A stretch of 15,302 nucleotides of DNA. Source: JAWLFI01 sp041685645. Lineage in GTDB: Bacteria > Bacteroidota > Bacteroidia > Chitinophagales > Saprospiraceae. Below the pieces are notes generated by a model, which was given only the letters and a program-made list of their open reading frames with translations, had not been told where the DNA came from and did not search any database. Within the stretch, counting starts at the first letter, position 1. Each line of letters starts with the position of its first letter. Positions 7,484 through 15,070 of this stretch are shown here, piece by piece. The stretch covers positions 1 to 15,302 of the forward strand of contig JAWLFI010000050.1 in NCBI GenBank assembly GCA_041685645.1. The letters are read 5' to 3'. The translations under genes were made by a program, and so were the position numbers.

Positions 7484-7617
7484 GCGTCCCGACCCCAAAA
7501 AGTTGGGGTCGGCGCTACGCTTCACTGCTCTCCGCCAGTTGGCGGATCGGCCGCTGGTCTCGTCCTGGAGAACGAGACCGCGTCTGCCCTTCGGGCACAG
7601 TTGCGCATCGCTGACGC
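7484..7617. repeat. GC-rich REP-like element with four hairpin arms
   Basis: A GC-rich island inside an AT-rich gene-free stretch. It closes on itself with GCGTC (7484-7488) and GACGC (7613-7617). Between them are four hairpins: a 10-bp stem 7489-7498/7503-7512 with a four-base loop, CCGCC/GGCGG at 7532-7545, GGTCTCGT/ACGAGACC at 7556-7563/7572-7579, and TGCCC/GGGCA at 7585-7597. This resembles the repetitive extragenic palindromes common between genes in Bacteroidota, which are often mobilised by a REP-associated (RAYT/IS200-like) transposase. No such transposase lies in the window. Only one copy is present here, so repetitiveness is inferred from resemblance. Confidence 0.55.
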
Positions 7618-7974
7618 GGGGCTCGCGACATTTTCAAGGGAAGTGTTTTCGGATGTTGCTGTGCTGTGTTTTCGGATTGCGCTTCTTGGAGTGGGTCAGT
7701 AGATTTATTTTCATTCGACAGAAAAATGGGAAGGAATACATTTCACCTCCAAAAAAAGCAGGATAATAGAAAATGGAGTCTACTGCGAGAACCTTTTGGT
7801 CATGAGAATGAGAAACAAACAAGATCGAGGTATAGGCTGACTCAGGGATGTTTTAGGGTTGATGCCGACGGGCAATATCTAAGCAATTGGGCTGCGAAGC
7901 GGATGGATGGCCTATTAAGTATAGCCATTGCTGTTTTTAGGAAAGATTTTATTGGATGAGGGAGATATTGTGTT
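7618..7974. other. Gene-free stretch, possible decayed sequence
   Basis: No ORF here has recognisable protein features. A 97-codon open frame on the plus strand (7666-7959) has a start but no family resemblance and begins inside a small direct repeat (GTGTTTTCGGAT at 7643-7654 and 7666-7677). I treat it as non-coding or as a remnant. Confidence 0.4.
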
Positions 7975-8035
7975 TTAAGGGTACTCCCGGAAACTGTTTT
8001 TTGATGCGAAGGTGAAAAAATATGTGCGTAATCAA

Positions 8036-8142
8036 GGCGCGACGAAGGAGCCTAGCCGAAGCTACGAAACTGAGAAGCAACGCAGATATGAGCAAAAAGA
8101 TCAAGACTTGGTCTATAACGGATTTAGTAGTAATGACACTAG
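8036..8142 (+). repeat. Third copy of the 106-bp repeat arm
   Basis: It begins GGCGCGACGAAGGAGCCTAG and ends GTAATGACACTAG, matching the arms at 1530-1635 and 1636-1740 with scattered differences. Both locations have TCAA immediately before the unit. The 57-bp left arm is absent here. After the copy, 8143-8160 (CCATAGCAAAGTGACTGA) resembles the middle of the same unit, suggesting a further truncated piece. Confidence 0.8.
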
Positions 8143-8232
8143 CCATAGCAAAGTGACTGAGGATAAACGATGATTACGTGCATATTTTACATCTAAGCCA
8201 TTAAAAAAAAATGGCGTTTCGCGTAAAAGGAT

Positions 8233-8250
8233 AGTTTCCTGAGGTACCCT
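8233..8250. repeat. 18-bp repeat, copy 1 (AGTTTCCTGAGGTACCCT)
   Basis: Identical to 9415-9432 in direct orientation and inverted with respect to 7975-7995. It forms the right end of the 7975-8253 element. Confidence 0.8.
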
Positions 8251-8357
8251 TAAGCCATTCGGAATAGGAAAGGCCTTTGGAACAGACTCAAAATTTAAGT
8301 CTCATCATCTTAACATGAATACTGCGCAGTGGGGAAGAATCAACATGCCCAAACAAT

Positions 8358-9284
8358 CTATGCTTTCCCTTTTGTCAGCTCCTCCGGTGTGGGTGTTGGA
8401 TGTTTCTCATATTGGTCATGGACTAGCAACATCAATAATCCAAAGACCACAGCTCCTACGATGAGTAATACATTAATTACTCCATCAGCCGAAAACGAAA
8501 TTTTTATGAGGATGGTCGAAATCACAAATCCCGAATTCCGCATAACTTTGTGAAATTGATCCGAGTAGAAAAAAGAGGAGAGGAGTAATAATACATCTAC
8601 TATAACGAGGATGGAGAAAAATTCATCGAAAAATATAGCGTTGGCATCTTTAAGGTCCATAGTGTTACCACCATAGTGCAAAAGCGCATCGCTGAACCAG
8701 CTGTAAAAGCTATAACTAGCCATGAGCAATAAGACGGGAACTAAGACGATAGCAAGGACCTTTTTCAATGTGATAAATCGCTGAATTTTCGCTGCTTCGA
8801 GGCGCTCTACACCAATGTTGAAATCTTGCCTTTTTTTGACCTGCTGATAGAAGAGAAAAATCAAATAAAAGAGGAGGATAGAAGCTCCTATATCTATTGT
8901 GAATTGAACGTCATCGCTGATCTCAAACCAATTTGTCGAAAATTCGATATTGGCTATATCTTTAAAGATTCGACGAATAATGATTAGTGTGATGATTTCG
9001 TACTGTTTTCCGATATAAGATGTGATCGACTTGGGTAAATAGTAGATCAGTAAATAGACCTCATAGATCAAAATAAATGAAAAAGGAGTATAGATAGCTG
9101 CGATCGGATTACTGGTGAAGTCAGAATCGAGTGTTAATAAGCCTTGATTTACCAGAAATATGATGAATAAATGAATGAGGTAGCTACCGATTGCCACAAA
9201 TAAAATCATCCGTTCCCCTTTAGACTTGGTAGTGTCGGATAGCAGTGCTTTGTGAAGTATGGATATGATTGGCTTTATTTTCAT
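8358..9284 (-). CDS. Polytopic membrane protein of unknown function
   Basis: A 308-residue hydrophobic protein that I do not recognise. Likely membrane segments are near 27-48, 62-83, 94-105 (short), 128-147, 175-194, 221-240 and 267-288, with a cytoplasm-like charged linker (KKRQDFNIGVERLEAAKIQRF, about 150-170) and a short polar C-terminal tail. The segment YLPKSITSYIGKQYEIITLIIIRRIF follows a hydrophobic helix containing acidic and aromatic residues (FILIYEVYLLIYY), which gives a channel- or sensor-like flavour, but no selectivity-filter or catalytic motif is visible. The ATG at 9284 is the first in frame. The gene is lone on its strand and flanked by 18-bp direct repeats at 8233-8250 and 9415-9432. 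It has a reasonable promoter candidate upstream. Composition and length argue for a real gene; function is open. Confidence 0.8.
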   Translation of the reverse strand: MKIKPIISILHKALLSDTTKSKGERMILFVAIGSYLIHLFIIFLVNQGLLTLDSDFTSNPIAAIYTPFSFILIYEVYLLIYYLPKSITSYIGKQYEIITLIIIRRIFKDIANIEFSTNWFEISDDVQFTIDIGASILLFYLIFLFYQQVKKRQDFNIGVERLEAAKIQRFITLKKVLAIVLVPVLLLMASYSFYSWFSDALLHYGGNTMDLKDANAIFFDEFFSILVIVDVLLLLSSFFYSDQFHKVMRNSGFVISTILIKISFSADGVINVLLIVGAVVFGLLMLLVHDQYEKHPTPTPEELTKGKA

Positions 9285-9344
9285 AGTGGAAAACTCTATG
9301 CACCCAACTGAACTATACGCTTAGCAGATATTGTTGCCTTTTCT

Positions 9345-9376
9345 CAAGATTAGAATTATGATTTATCAACATCAAT
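9345..9376 (-). promoter_or_regulatory. Candidate promoter of the membrane-protein gene
   Basis: The minus strand reads ATTG (9376-9373), a 20-base spacer, then TAATCTTG (9352-9345). This fits the Bacteroidota TTG, 17-23 bp, TAnnTTTG pattern with one mismatch in the -7 box. It would give a leader of about 50 nt before the start at 9284. Confidence 0.4.
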
Positions 9377-9414
9377 TAAGACCAAAAGTTTTCACCCGAA
9401 TTATTCATAAGGCA

Positions 9415-9434
9415 AGTTTCCTGAGGTACCCTAA
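9415..9434. repeat. 18-bp repeat, copy 2, isolated element end
   Basis: AGTTTCCTGAGGTACCCT is repeated exactly from 8233-8250, then diverges (AATG instead of TAAG). Sequence to its left (CCCGAATTATTCATAAGGCA) does not match the interior of the first element. It is therefore a solo end, or the far end of a larger unit that starts at 7975. Confidence 0.7.
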
Positions 9435-9463
9435 TGTTAATTCTTTAATTGAAAGAAAAATTG

Positions 9464-9471
9464 TATATTTA
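9464..9471 (+). promoter_or_regulatory. Candidate -7 box for the M28 peptidase gene
   Basis: TATATTTA matches TAnnTTTG at all but the last position, 14 bp before the first ATG. No TTG lies at the proper distance upstream, and the leader would be very short, so support is weak. Confidence 0.25.
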
Positions 9472-9485
9472 ATGAAAAATTACCG

Positions 9486-11045
9486 ATGATGAAAACTTTA
9501 CCCCTACTTTTAAGTTGCTGCTTGTTTTTCTCAACCTTTGTCATGGCGCAAAATCAGGCGCCCGTAGTTGATGATATTCAAATGACAATTGATGCAGATC
9601 AATCTGTGATTTCTGTCGATTATGGTGTAATGGATGCAGAGGGTGATGCCATTACTTTATGGCTGAAAGTGTCCGAGGATGGCGAGTACTTTTACGTGCC
9701 GGACAATGGCCTCAGTGGCGATGTGGGTGAGAATGTGTCTTCAGGTCAAAACTCCCTGAGTTGGGAATATCCAGAGAGTGTAGATCCGCGAGAACTCGAG
9801 TTTCAATTATCAGTTTGGGATGATTCAGAAATTGATATCCAGGAACTTGTCAACCGCGTTGACAGCAATCGCATGCGAACTCTTCTGGCGGCTTATCAGG
9901 GCATTCGTCATTATCAGACCAATCCATCTGCTTTGGAATCTATTAAAGATTCTATCCAGCAGCGATTTGAGAACGCTGATTTACAACTGAGAAGACAGGA
10001 TTTTCAATATAACGGAACAAATGGTCAAAACATCATCGGTAAAAAATCCGGATTGGAAGATGAAGCTAAAATTTGGATTGTTGACGGCCATTTTGATACT
10101 GTAGAAGATAGTCCGGGTGCTGATGACAACTGTTCTGCTGTGGTTGGAATGCTGGAATGTCTCGAGATATTGAAGGACATAGAATGTAAGAACAGTATTC
10201 AATTTATGGGCTTTGATTTTGAAGAACAAGGTTTAATTGGGAGTCGTCGTTATGTCGATAACGACATCCGCTCTTATGAGGAGATAATGGGTGTTTTTAA
10301 TTTTGAAATGATTGGATATTACAGCAATGAGCCTGGATCGCAGACTCTTCCACTTGGATTTGATGTATTGTTTCCGGAAGCGGCACAAGCTGTTGCAGAT
10401 AATGATTTCAGAGGCGATTTTATAACGAATGTGGGAAGTGAAGCTTCTACAGAATTGATGAACTTGTTTGAAGATGCCTCTAGTTCTTATGTTCCGGATT
10501 TAAAGGTTGTTTCTGTACAGGTGCCGGGAACGGGTTCTATTGCACCTGACCTGCGACGAAGTGATCATGCGCCTTTCTGGGATGAAGGATATCCTGCATT
10601 GATGCTAACCAATACCGCAAATTTCCGCAACTCCAATTATCATCAGCCGGAAGATACACTTGAGTCCTTGAATTTTACTTTTATGAGTCAGGTAGCTCAG
10701 GCTACCTTGGGTGCATTGTTGGATGCTGCCGAGCCAGTCAATGGTCGAACTTATACCGTTGAGTCTTCCGTATCCTACCGGCATGTGCATATCTCTGAAA
10801 ATGCTCGCTTGGTTGTTTTCCCTAACCCGGCGGAAAGCCAAATCAAACTGCGGATTGAAAAGGGTGGTAATCACTTGTACGACATAGGTATATTTTCGTT
10901 GAATGGCCAACAAGTTTACAATGGGAAAATGTTGGGCAAGGACGAAAGGCTAATTGACCTCAATGCCTTTTTACCAGGACATTATATCGTGGTGGCCAAC
11001 TTTTTTGAAAACACGCTATCTTCAGAATTGCTGATTCAGAAGTGA
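9486..11045 (+). CDS. Secreted M28-family peptidase with type IX secretion sorting domain
   Basis: A 519-residue zinc exopeptidase exported through Sec and then the type IX system. Residues 1-21 are a signal peptide (cleavage near MAQ). Residues 25-112 look like a beta-sandwich (Fn3/Ig-like) domain. Residues about 120-415 are the M28 aminopeptidase domain, with all five metal ligands and the base visible: H202 (DGHFDT), D213 (PGADDN), general base E246 and ligand E247 (FEEQGL), E274 (FNFEMIGYY) and H361 (SDHAPFW). Residues 441-519 are a Por/T9SS type A sorting domain (VVFPNPAESQIKLRI, then IFSLNGQQVY and a final ELLIQK), which is cut off during export. Two adjacent ATGs (9486 and 9489) are possible starts; the second gives the more usual MKTLPLL signal peptide. 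It is likely monocistronic and secreted or surface-attached for peptide scavenging. Confidence 0.93.
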   Translation: MMKTLPLLLSCCLFFSTFVMAQNQAPVVDDIQMTIDADQSVISVDYGVMDAEGDAITLWLKVSEDGEYFYVPDNGLSGDVGENVSSGQNSLSWEYPESVDPRELEFQLSVWDDSEIDIQELVNRVDSNRMRTLLAAYQGIRHYQTNPSALESIKDSIQQRFENADLQLRRQDFQYNGTNGQNIIGKKSGLEDEAKIWIVDGHFDTVEDSPGADDNCSAVVGMLECLEILKDIECKNSIQFMGFDFEEQGLIGSRRYVDNDIRSYEEIMGVFNFEMIGYYSNEPGSQTLPLGFDVLFPEAAQAVADNDFRGDFITNVGSEASTELMNLFEDASSSYVPDLKVVSVQVPGTGSIAPDLRRSDHAPFWDEGYPALMLTNTANFRNSNYHQPEDTLESLNFTFMSQVAQATLGALLDAAEPVNGRTYTVESSVSYRHVHISENARLVVFPNPAESQIKLRIEKGGNHLYDIGIFSLNGQQVYNGKMLGKDERLIDLNAFLPGHYIVVANFFENTLSSELLIQK

Positions 11046-11679
11046 TCGGTTCATCATACATTGGGTAAAAGCTGCGCTGAAGACAAAATGCACCATTCTA
11101 TAACTTGATAAAATTCTGTGACCTCATGCTGGGGGCTCTTTTGATGAGCTTGAGCCTAATTTTATTTGAGATGGGCATTGATGGAGAGAAATTCACGATT
11201 TTGAATTGAGTTGTAGTATGTCTATGGCTGCGGCGGGTATTTCATGTACCATTCTTCGCCAGGAATGCCATACTTTGAACTTTTAAACCTTTTCCCGCGA
11301 GCGGCAGGATGATAAGCTCCATCATTTGTTGAATGCATATTCCTAAAGGAAAAGGAACAAGCGATTTGTACTTATTGATCACTCAACATTTTAGTCATTC
11401 TTAACGTTCCGTATAAAACGAGTGAGAAAATCTCTGTATTCCTTTCGATTTTCTTCAACAGAAGGAAAGAGTTATACTTTTTTGGTATCTTTCTCGAGGA
11501 GTACAAAGCTTCATTGTGAAATACATTTGTTTTGTTGTAGCTAAAACACTACTTAGATTCACAGGGCTGTTTTAGGACAATAATTGCAAGTCATTCACAA
11601 ACATGCAATAGATGAATGGTTTCGATTGAATCGGATTTTATTCTGCGATTGATCTGATTTATGTGTTAACTTTATAAGA
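11046..11679. other. 634-bp gene-free stretch before the histidine kinase
   Basis: All frames are broken by stops and none shows protein-like sequence. I see no good terminator hairpin after the M28 gene, no recognisable riboswitch or tRNA, and no copy of the other repeats in the window. It presumably holds the kinase promoter, but no TAnnTTTG element at a sensible place was found. Confidence 0.5.
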
Positions 11680-14600
11680 GTGGGGGCAAATTCAAAAATA
11701 GTGACAGATTTATATCAGAGAGGAATTCAGGCTTTGCGGGCTGATACTTCTCAGGAGATCGTGTATCGATCCATTGATGTTCTGAACGACCTCTTACGCC
11801 CGGCAAATCTCATCTGGCTTAGGGGAAGGCAGAATCTTCATTGTCTTAATGACAGTACAGAGAGGATCGATAAAACTATCGAATTTAATAATGTGAGCTG
11901 GGATTTAACTTCTGGTTCAAATGAGGAGTGGATCAAGCGACAAGCGGGTTCGCTCTGGTGCTATGGGTGGAAATTACGAGACGAGGACCAACTTCTTATC
12001 TTCCTGGATAAGCCGATAGATAGTAGTCTGGAAGCTTCGCTGAGAGAAATGAGCAAAACATGGATTCAAGTATCTTCCAGAACACGTGATTTAGAACAGA
12101 GAAAGTTTTTAGAATATTGGGCTAATGGTGCTACTGATGCCATTCAAGTGGCGCACCTGGATGGACGGTTATTTTATATAAATGATCGGGCCGAGGAGCG
12201 CCTTGGGATAAAGAAAGAAAACTGTTCTGATTACACTGTTTTTGATTTTGAAACTCTTTTTGCAGATCAAGAGGAGTGGATAGATCACGTCAATGAGTTG
12301 AAGGAAAAGAGACAAATAAAAATTGAAGGGGAAAACACAAATCAGCATACAGGGGAGAAGTTCCCCGTCGAGGTAACTGTTAAATACATACCCTGGAATG
12401 GTTCTGCTTTTATTGCAGCGCATTCAAGGGATATTTCTGAAAGGAGAAAGGCAAAGCACGAATTAGAGGCTACGCAGGAAAAAACCAGGAGCATTCTCAA
12501 TGAGATGTCGGATGTCGTCTGGTCTGCAAGTCTGCCGGAATACAAATTAATTTACAGTACTCCCTCAGCAAAGAAATTATTTGGTGATTCCATCGATAGC
12601 TGGTACCAAAATGAAAGCTGGTGGGAGCGTGCAGTCGCTCCAATAGATAAAGACATTATAGATGAGATCCTGGTCTCCCTTGAGAAGAACGGCAGGTATG
12701 CTGTAAAACATAGAATTTTAACAAATGAGGGAAAGGTAAAATGGGTGCGCAATGAAGGCAAATGGGTGTATGACGATAAGGGTACACCTATTCGATTAGA
12801 CGGGGTATTAAAGGACCGAACATCACAATATCAAGCTGAGCAGTCCCTTCAGCAAGAAGTTGAATTGCAGGAAATTCTGATTGATATTGCAAACACCTAT
12901 ATCAATTTGGACCTAAGTGATGTTGATGTTAACATTAATAACTCACTTAAGAAATTGGGTGAGTTCGTGCTGGCAGATCGGGTATATATTTTTGATTATG
13001 ATTTTGAAAAGGATATCACCATCAATACTTATGAATGGTGTGGGGAAGGGATTAGTCCCCAGATAGAAAAACTTCAAAATGTGCCCTTGAGCGAGATTCC
13101 GCAATGGGTGCAGGCCCACCGGAAGGGAGAGTCCTTTTTCGTTCCGAAAGTGGAGGAATTAGGTGAAGAAAAAGATGGCGGATTAAAGCAAATTCTAAAA
13201 TCCCAAGATATTAAGAGCACTATTTCTATTCCCTTGATTCATCAAAGCGAATTAGTCGGATTTATCGGATTTGATTCAGTACGGCAACATCACGACTATT
13301 CCAAAGAAGAAAAAAAGTTGTTGTTACTTTTCGGGCAAATGCTCATTAATATTCGCAACCGTCGAGCCTGGGAGCGCCAGCTTCGCCTACAGGAGGAAAA
13401 ATACCGAAATATAATAGCCAACATGAATCTGGGGTTACTCGAAGTCGATAATAACGATATTATTCAATTTGCCAATCAAAGTTTCTGTAAAATTTCCGGC
13501 TTTTCTCTGAGAGAACTCGTCGGCACGAAGGCGTCGCATTTGTTTTTGAGTGAAAAACAGCAAGAGGTAATTCACCTTCAACAATTGCGGCGGGAAAAAG
13601 GGGAGCCCAATACTTATGAAATTGAAGTTACCAGTAAAATGGGAGACCGCAGATGGTGGTTTATAAGTGGAGCACCCAATTTTGATGACCGGGGCGAATT
13701 AGTGGGCAGTGTTGGAATTCATCTCGACATTACGGATCAAAAGCGCCTGGAAAAAGAGTTGGAAAAGGCCAAAGAGATGGCTGAATCTGCTGCCTGGGCT
13801 AAAGATTTATTTCTCGCTAACATGAGTCATGAAATACGCACACCGCTCAATGTTATTATAGGTATGATTCGAGAGCTTAATCGCGAGAGACTGAGTGATC
13901 AGCAGTCTTATTATTTGCAGCAATCTGAAGCAGCAGCTAAGCATCTGTTGACGATTGTGAACAACATTTTGGACATCGCCAAGATCGAATCCGGTGAGCT
14001 GGATATTTATGAAAACCCCATTCAGCTAGAGACATTAGTTCGGGATATACACAAAATTTTCCTCAATCAAGCAAAGCACAAAAACATCGATTTCAAGCTG
14101 GGTGTCGATTCGGATATTTATATAAGTCTCAATGGGGATGAAGTCCGCATTCGTCAGGTGCTGATAAACTTGATTGGGAATGCGATAAAATTCACTGAGG
14201 AAGGCTATGTGAGTCTGGACCTAAAAGTCATAGAAGATGCCCCGGAGGTTCAAACGGTGAGAATTGTGGTGAAGGATAGTGGGATAGGCATGTCGGAGCA
14301 GTTTATTACCCATTTGTTTGATAAATTCTCGCAAGAGGAAAATGCCGCAAACCGAAAGTTTGACGGGACGGGACTGGGCATGGCGATTTCACGGGATTTG
14401 GTCAAATTGATGGGCGGAGAATTAATGGTTCAAAGTAAAAAAGGAAAAGGGACGCATTGTTGGTTTGATTTGACCCTGAGCAAGGTTGAGCATTCCGCTG
14501 AAGATTTACTTTTGGTTTCTACCGCTGGTGAATTGGAGAATCGTGAAGAGATCTGCGTACTCCTTGTGGAAGATAATGAAATGAATCGCTTCATCGCCAT

Positions 14601-14949
14601 TCAGACTTTAAAGCAGTTAAATGTTGAAATCACCGAGGCAAAAAATGGGCGAGAAGCTGTTGAAATTCTCAAACAAGAGTCATTTGATTTGGTTCTGATG
14701 GATATTCAAATGCCGGAAATGGATGGCGTTGAAGCTACAGATCGAATCCGTCGAGAATTGGGATTAACTATGCCCATACTAGCTCTTACAGCCAATGCCT
14801 TCAAACACGATATACAGCGGTATTTGGACATTGGAATGAATGATTATATTACTAAGCCCTATGATGAAGAAGAATTTTTGAAAAAAGTTAAGAATGCCCT
14901 GTTTTTGGCTCGAGACAGCAATCGCAAAGATGGGGAAGACTTAGAGTAA
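11680..14949 (+). CDS. Soluble hybrid sensor histidine kinase (GAF-like, PAS, PAS, GAF, PAS, HisKA, HATPase, REC)
   Basis: A 1089-residue hybrid kinase with no membrane segment, so it senses a cytoplasmic signal. In order: a probable degenerate GAF-like domain (about 10-135); PAS (150-255, ending DISERRKA); PAS/PAC (270-385, with KWVRNEGKWVYDDKG); GAF (395-560, ISIPLIHQSELVGFIGFDS); PAS (573-690, ending DITDQKRL); HisKA with phospho-acceptor H717 (MSHEIRTPLN); and HATPase with N-box N834, G1 DSGIG (866-870) and G2 GTGLG (897-901). Last is a receiver domain with E964/D965, phospho-acceptor D1008 (LMDIQMPEMDG), T1037 and K1059. All catalytic residues are intact. The start is GTG at 11680: an in-frame stop lies at 11650-11652 and no ATG occurs in frame until about residue 124, inside the N-terminal domain. 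No output regulator or Hpt gene is adjacent, so it is an orphan kinase in this window. Confidence 0.93.
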   Translation: MGANSKIVTDLYQRGIQALRADTSQEIVYRSIDVLNDLLRPANLIWLRGRQNLHCLNDSTERIDKTIEFNNVSWDLTSGSNEEWIKRQAGSLWCYGWKLRDEDQLLIFLDKPIDSSLEASLREMSKTWIQVSSRTRDLEQRKFLEYWANGATDAIQVAHLDGRLFYINDRAEERLGIKKENCSDYTVFDFETLFADQEEWIDHVNELKEKRQIKIEGENTNQHTGEKFPVEVTVKYIPWNGSAFIAAHSRDISERRKAKHELEATQEKTRSILNEMSDVVWSASLPEYKLIYSTPSAKKLFGDSIDSWYQNESWWERAVAPIDKDIIDEILVSLEKNGRYAVKHRILTNEGKVKWVRNEGKWVYDDKGTPIRLDGVLKDRTSQYQAEQSLQQEVELQEILIDIANTYINLDLSDVDVNINNSLKKLGEFVLADRVYIFDYDFEKDITINTYEWCGEGISPQIEKLQNVPLSEIPQWVQAHRKGESFFVPKVEELGEEKDGGLKQILKSQDIKSTISIPLIHQSELVGFIGFDSVRQHHDYSKEEKKLLLLFGQMLINIRNRRAWERQLRLQEEKYRNIIANMNLGLLEVDNNDIIQFANQSFCKISGFSLRELVGTKASHLFLSEKQQEVIHLQQLRREKGEPNTYEIEVTSKMGDRRWWFISGAPNFDDRGELVGSVGIHLDITDQKRLEKELEKAKEMAESAAWAKDLFLANMSHEIRTPLNVIIGMIRELNRERLSDQQSYYLQQSEAAAKHLLTIVNNILDIAKIESGELDIYENPIQLETLVRDIHKIFLNQAKHKNIDFKLGVDSDIYISLNGDEVRIRQVLINLIGNAIKFTEEGYVSLDLKVIEDAPEVQTVRIVVKDSGIGMSEQFITHLFDKFSQEENAANRKFDGTGLGMAISRDLVKLMGGELMVQSKKGKGTHCWFDLTLSKVEHSAEDLLLVSTAGELENREEICVLLVEDNEMNRFIAIQTLKQLNVEITEAKNGREAVEILKQESFDLVLMDIQMPEMDGVEATDRIRRELGLTMPILALTANAFKHDIQRYLDIGMNDYITKPYDEEEFLKKVKNALFLARDSNRKDGEDLE

Positions 14950-15070
14950 TTCCCATGGAAGTAACCTACTCCTTTGTGAAAACCCTCAAAGTCTGTTGTA
15001 ATAAGGCCAAATCGATATTTCCCATCATTTTTAATCGGTTGAGATTTATCATTCAGTTTGGCCTAGCGCT

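Larger units (their letters stand above)
7975..8253. mobile_element. Inverted-repeat-bounded element (MITE-like) carrying another repeat inside
   Basis: The left end 7975-7995 (TTAAGGGTAC...GGAAACT) and the right end 8233-8253 (AGTTTCC...GTACCCTTAA) are inverted repeats matching at 18 of 21 positions. A second inverted pair lies inside: 8017-8034 (AAAATATGTGCGTAATCA) and 8171-8188 (TGATTACGTGCATATTTT), matching at 16 of 18. The copy of the 106-bp repeat at 8036 sits almost exactly between the inner arms, as if inserted at the tip of the palindrome. No transposase is encoded. The TTAA at both outer edges could be a duplicated target or part of the ends. The right end recurs at 9415-9432. Confidence 0.55.

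Noticed and set aside
7389..7766. A 125-codon plus-strand frame
   Set aside because: It runs straight through the hairpins of the GC-rich REP-like element and its product has no family resemblance.
7666..7959. A 97-codon plus-strand frame between the two repeat elements
   Set aside because: No recognisable motif, begins inside a small direct repeat and ends just before the inverted-repeat element; not enough support.
8197..8215. A terminator hairpin GCCATT/AATGGC
   Set aside because: The A-run is in the loop and no T-run follows the stem; it belongs to the right arm of the inverted-repeat element.
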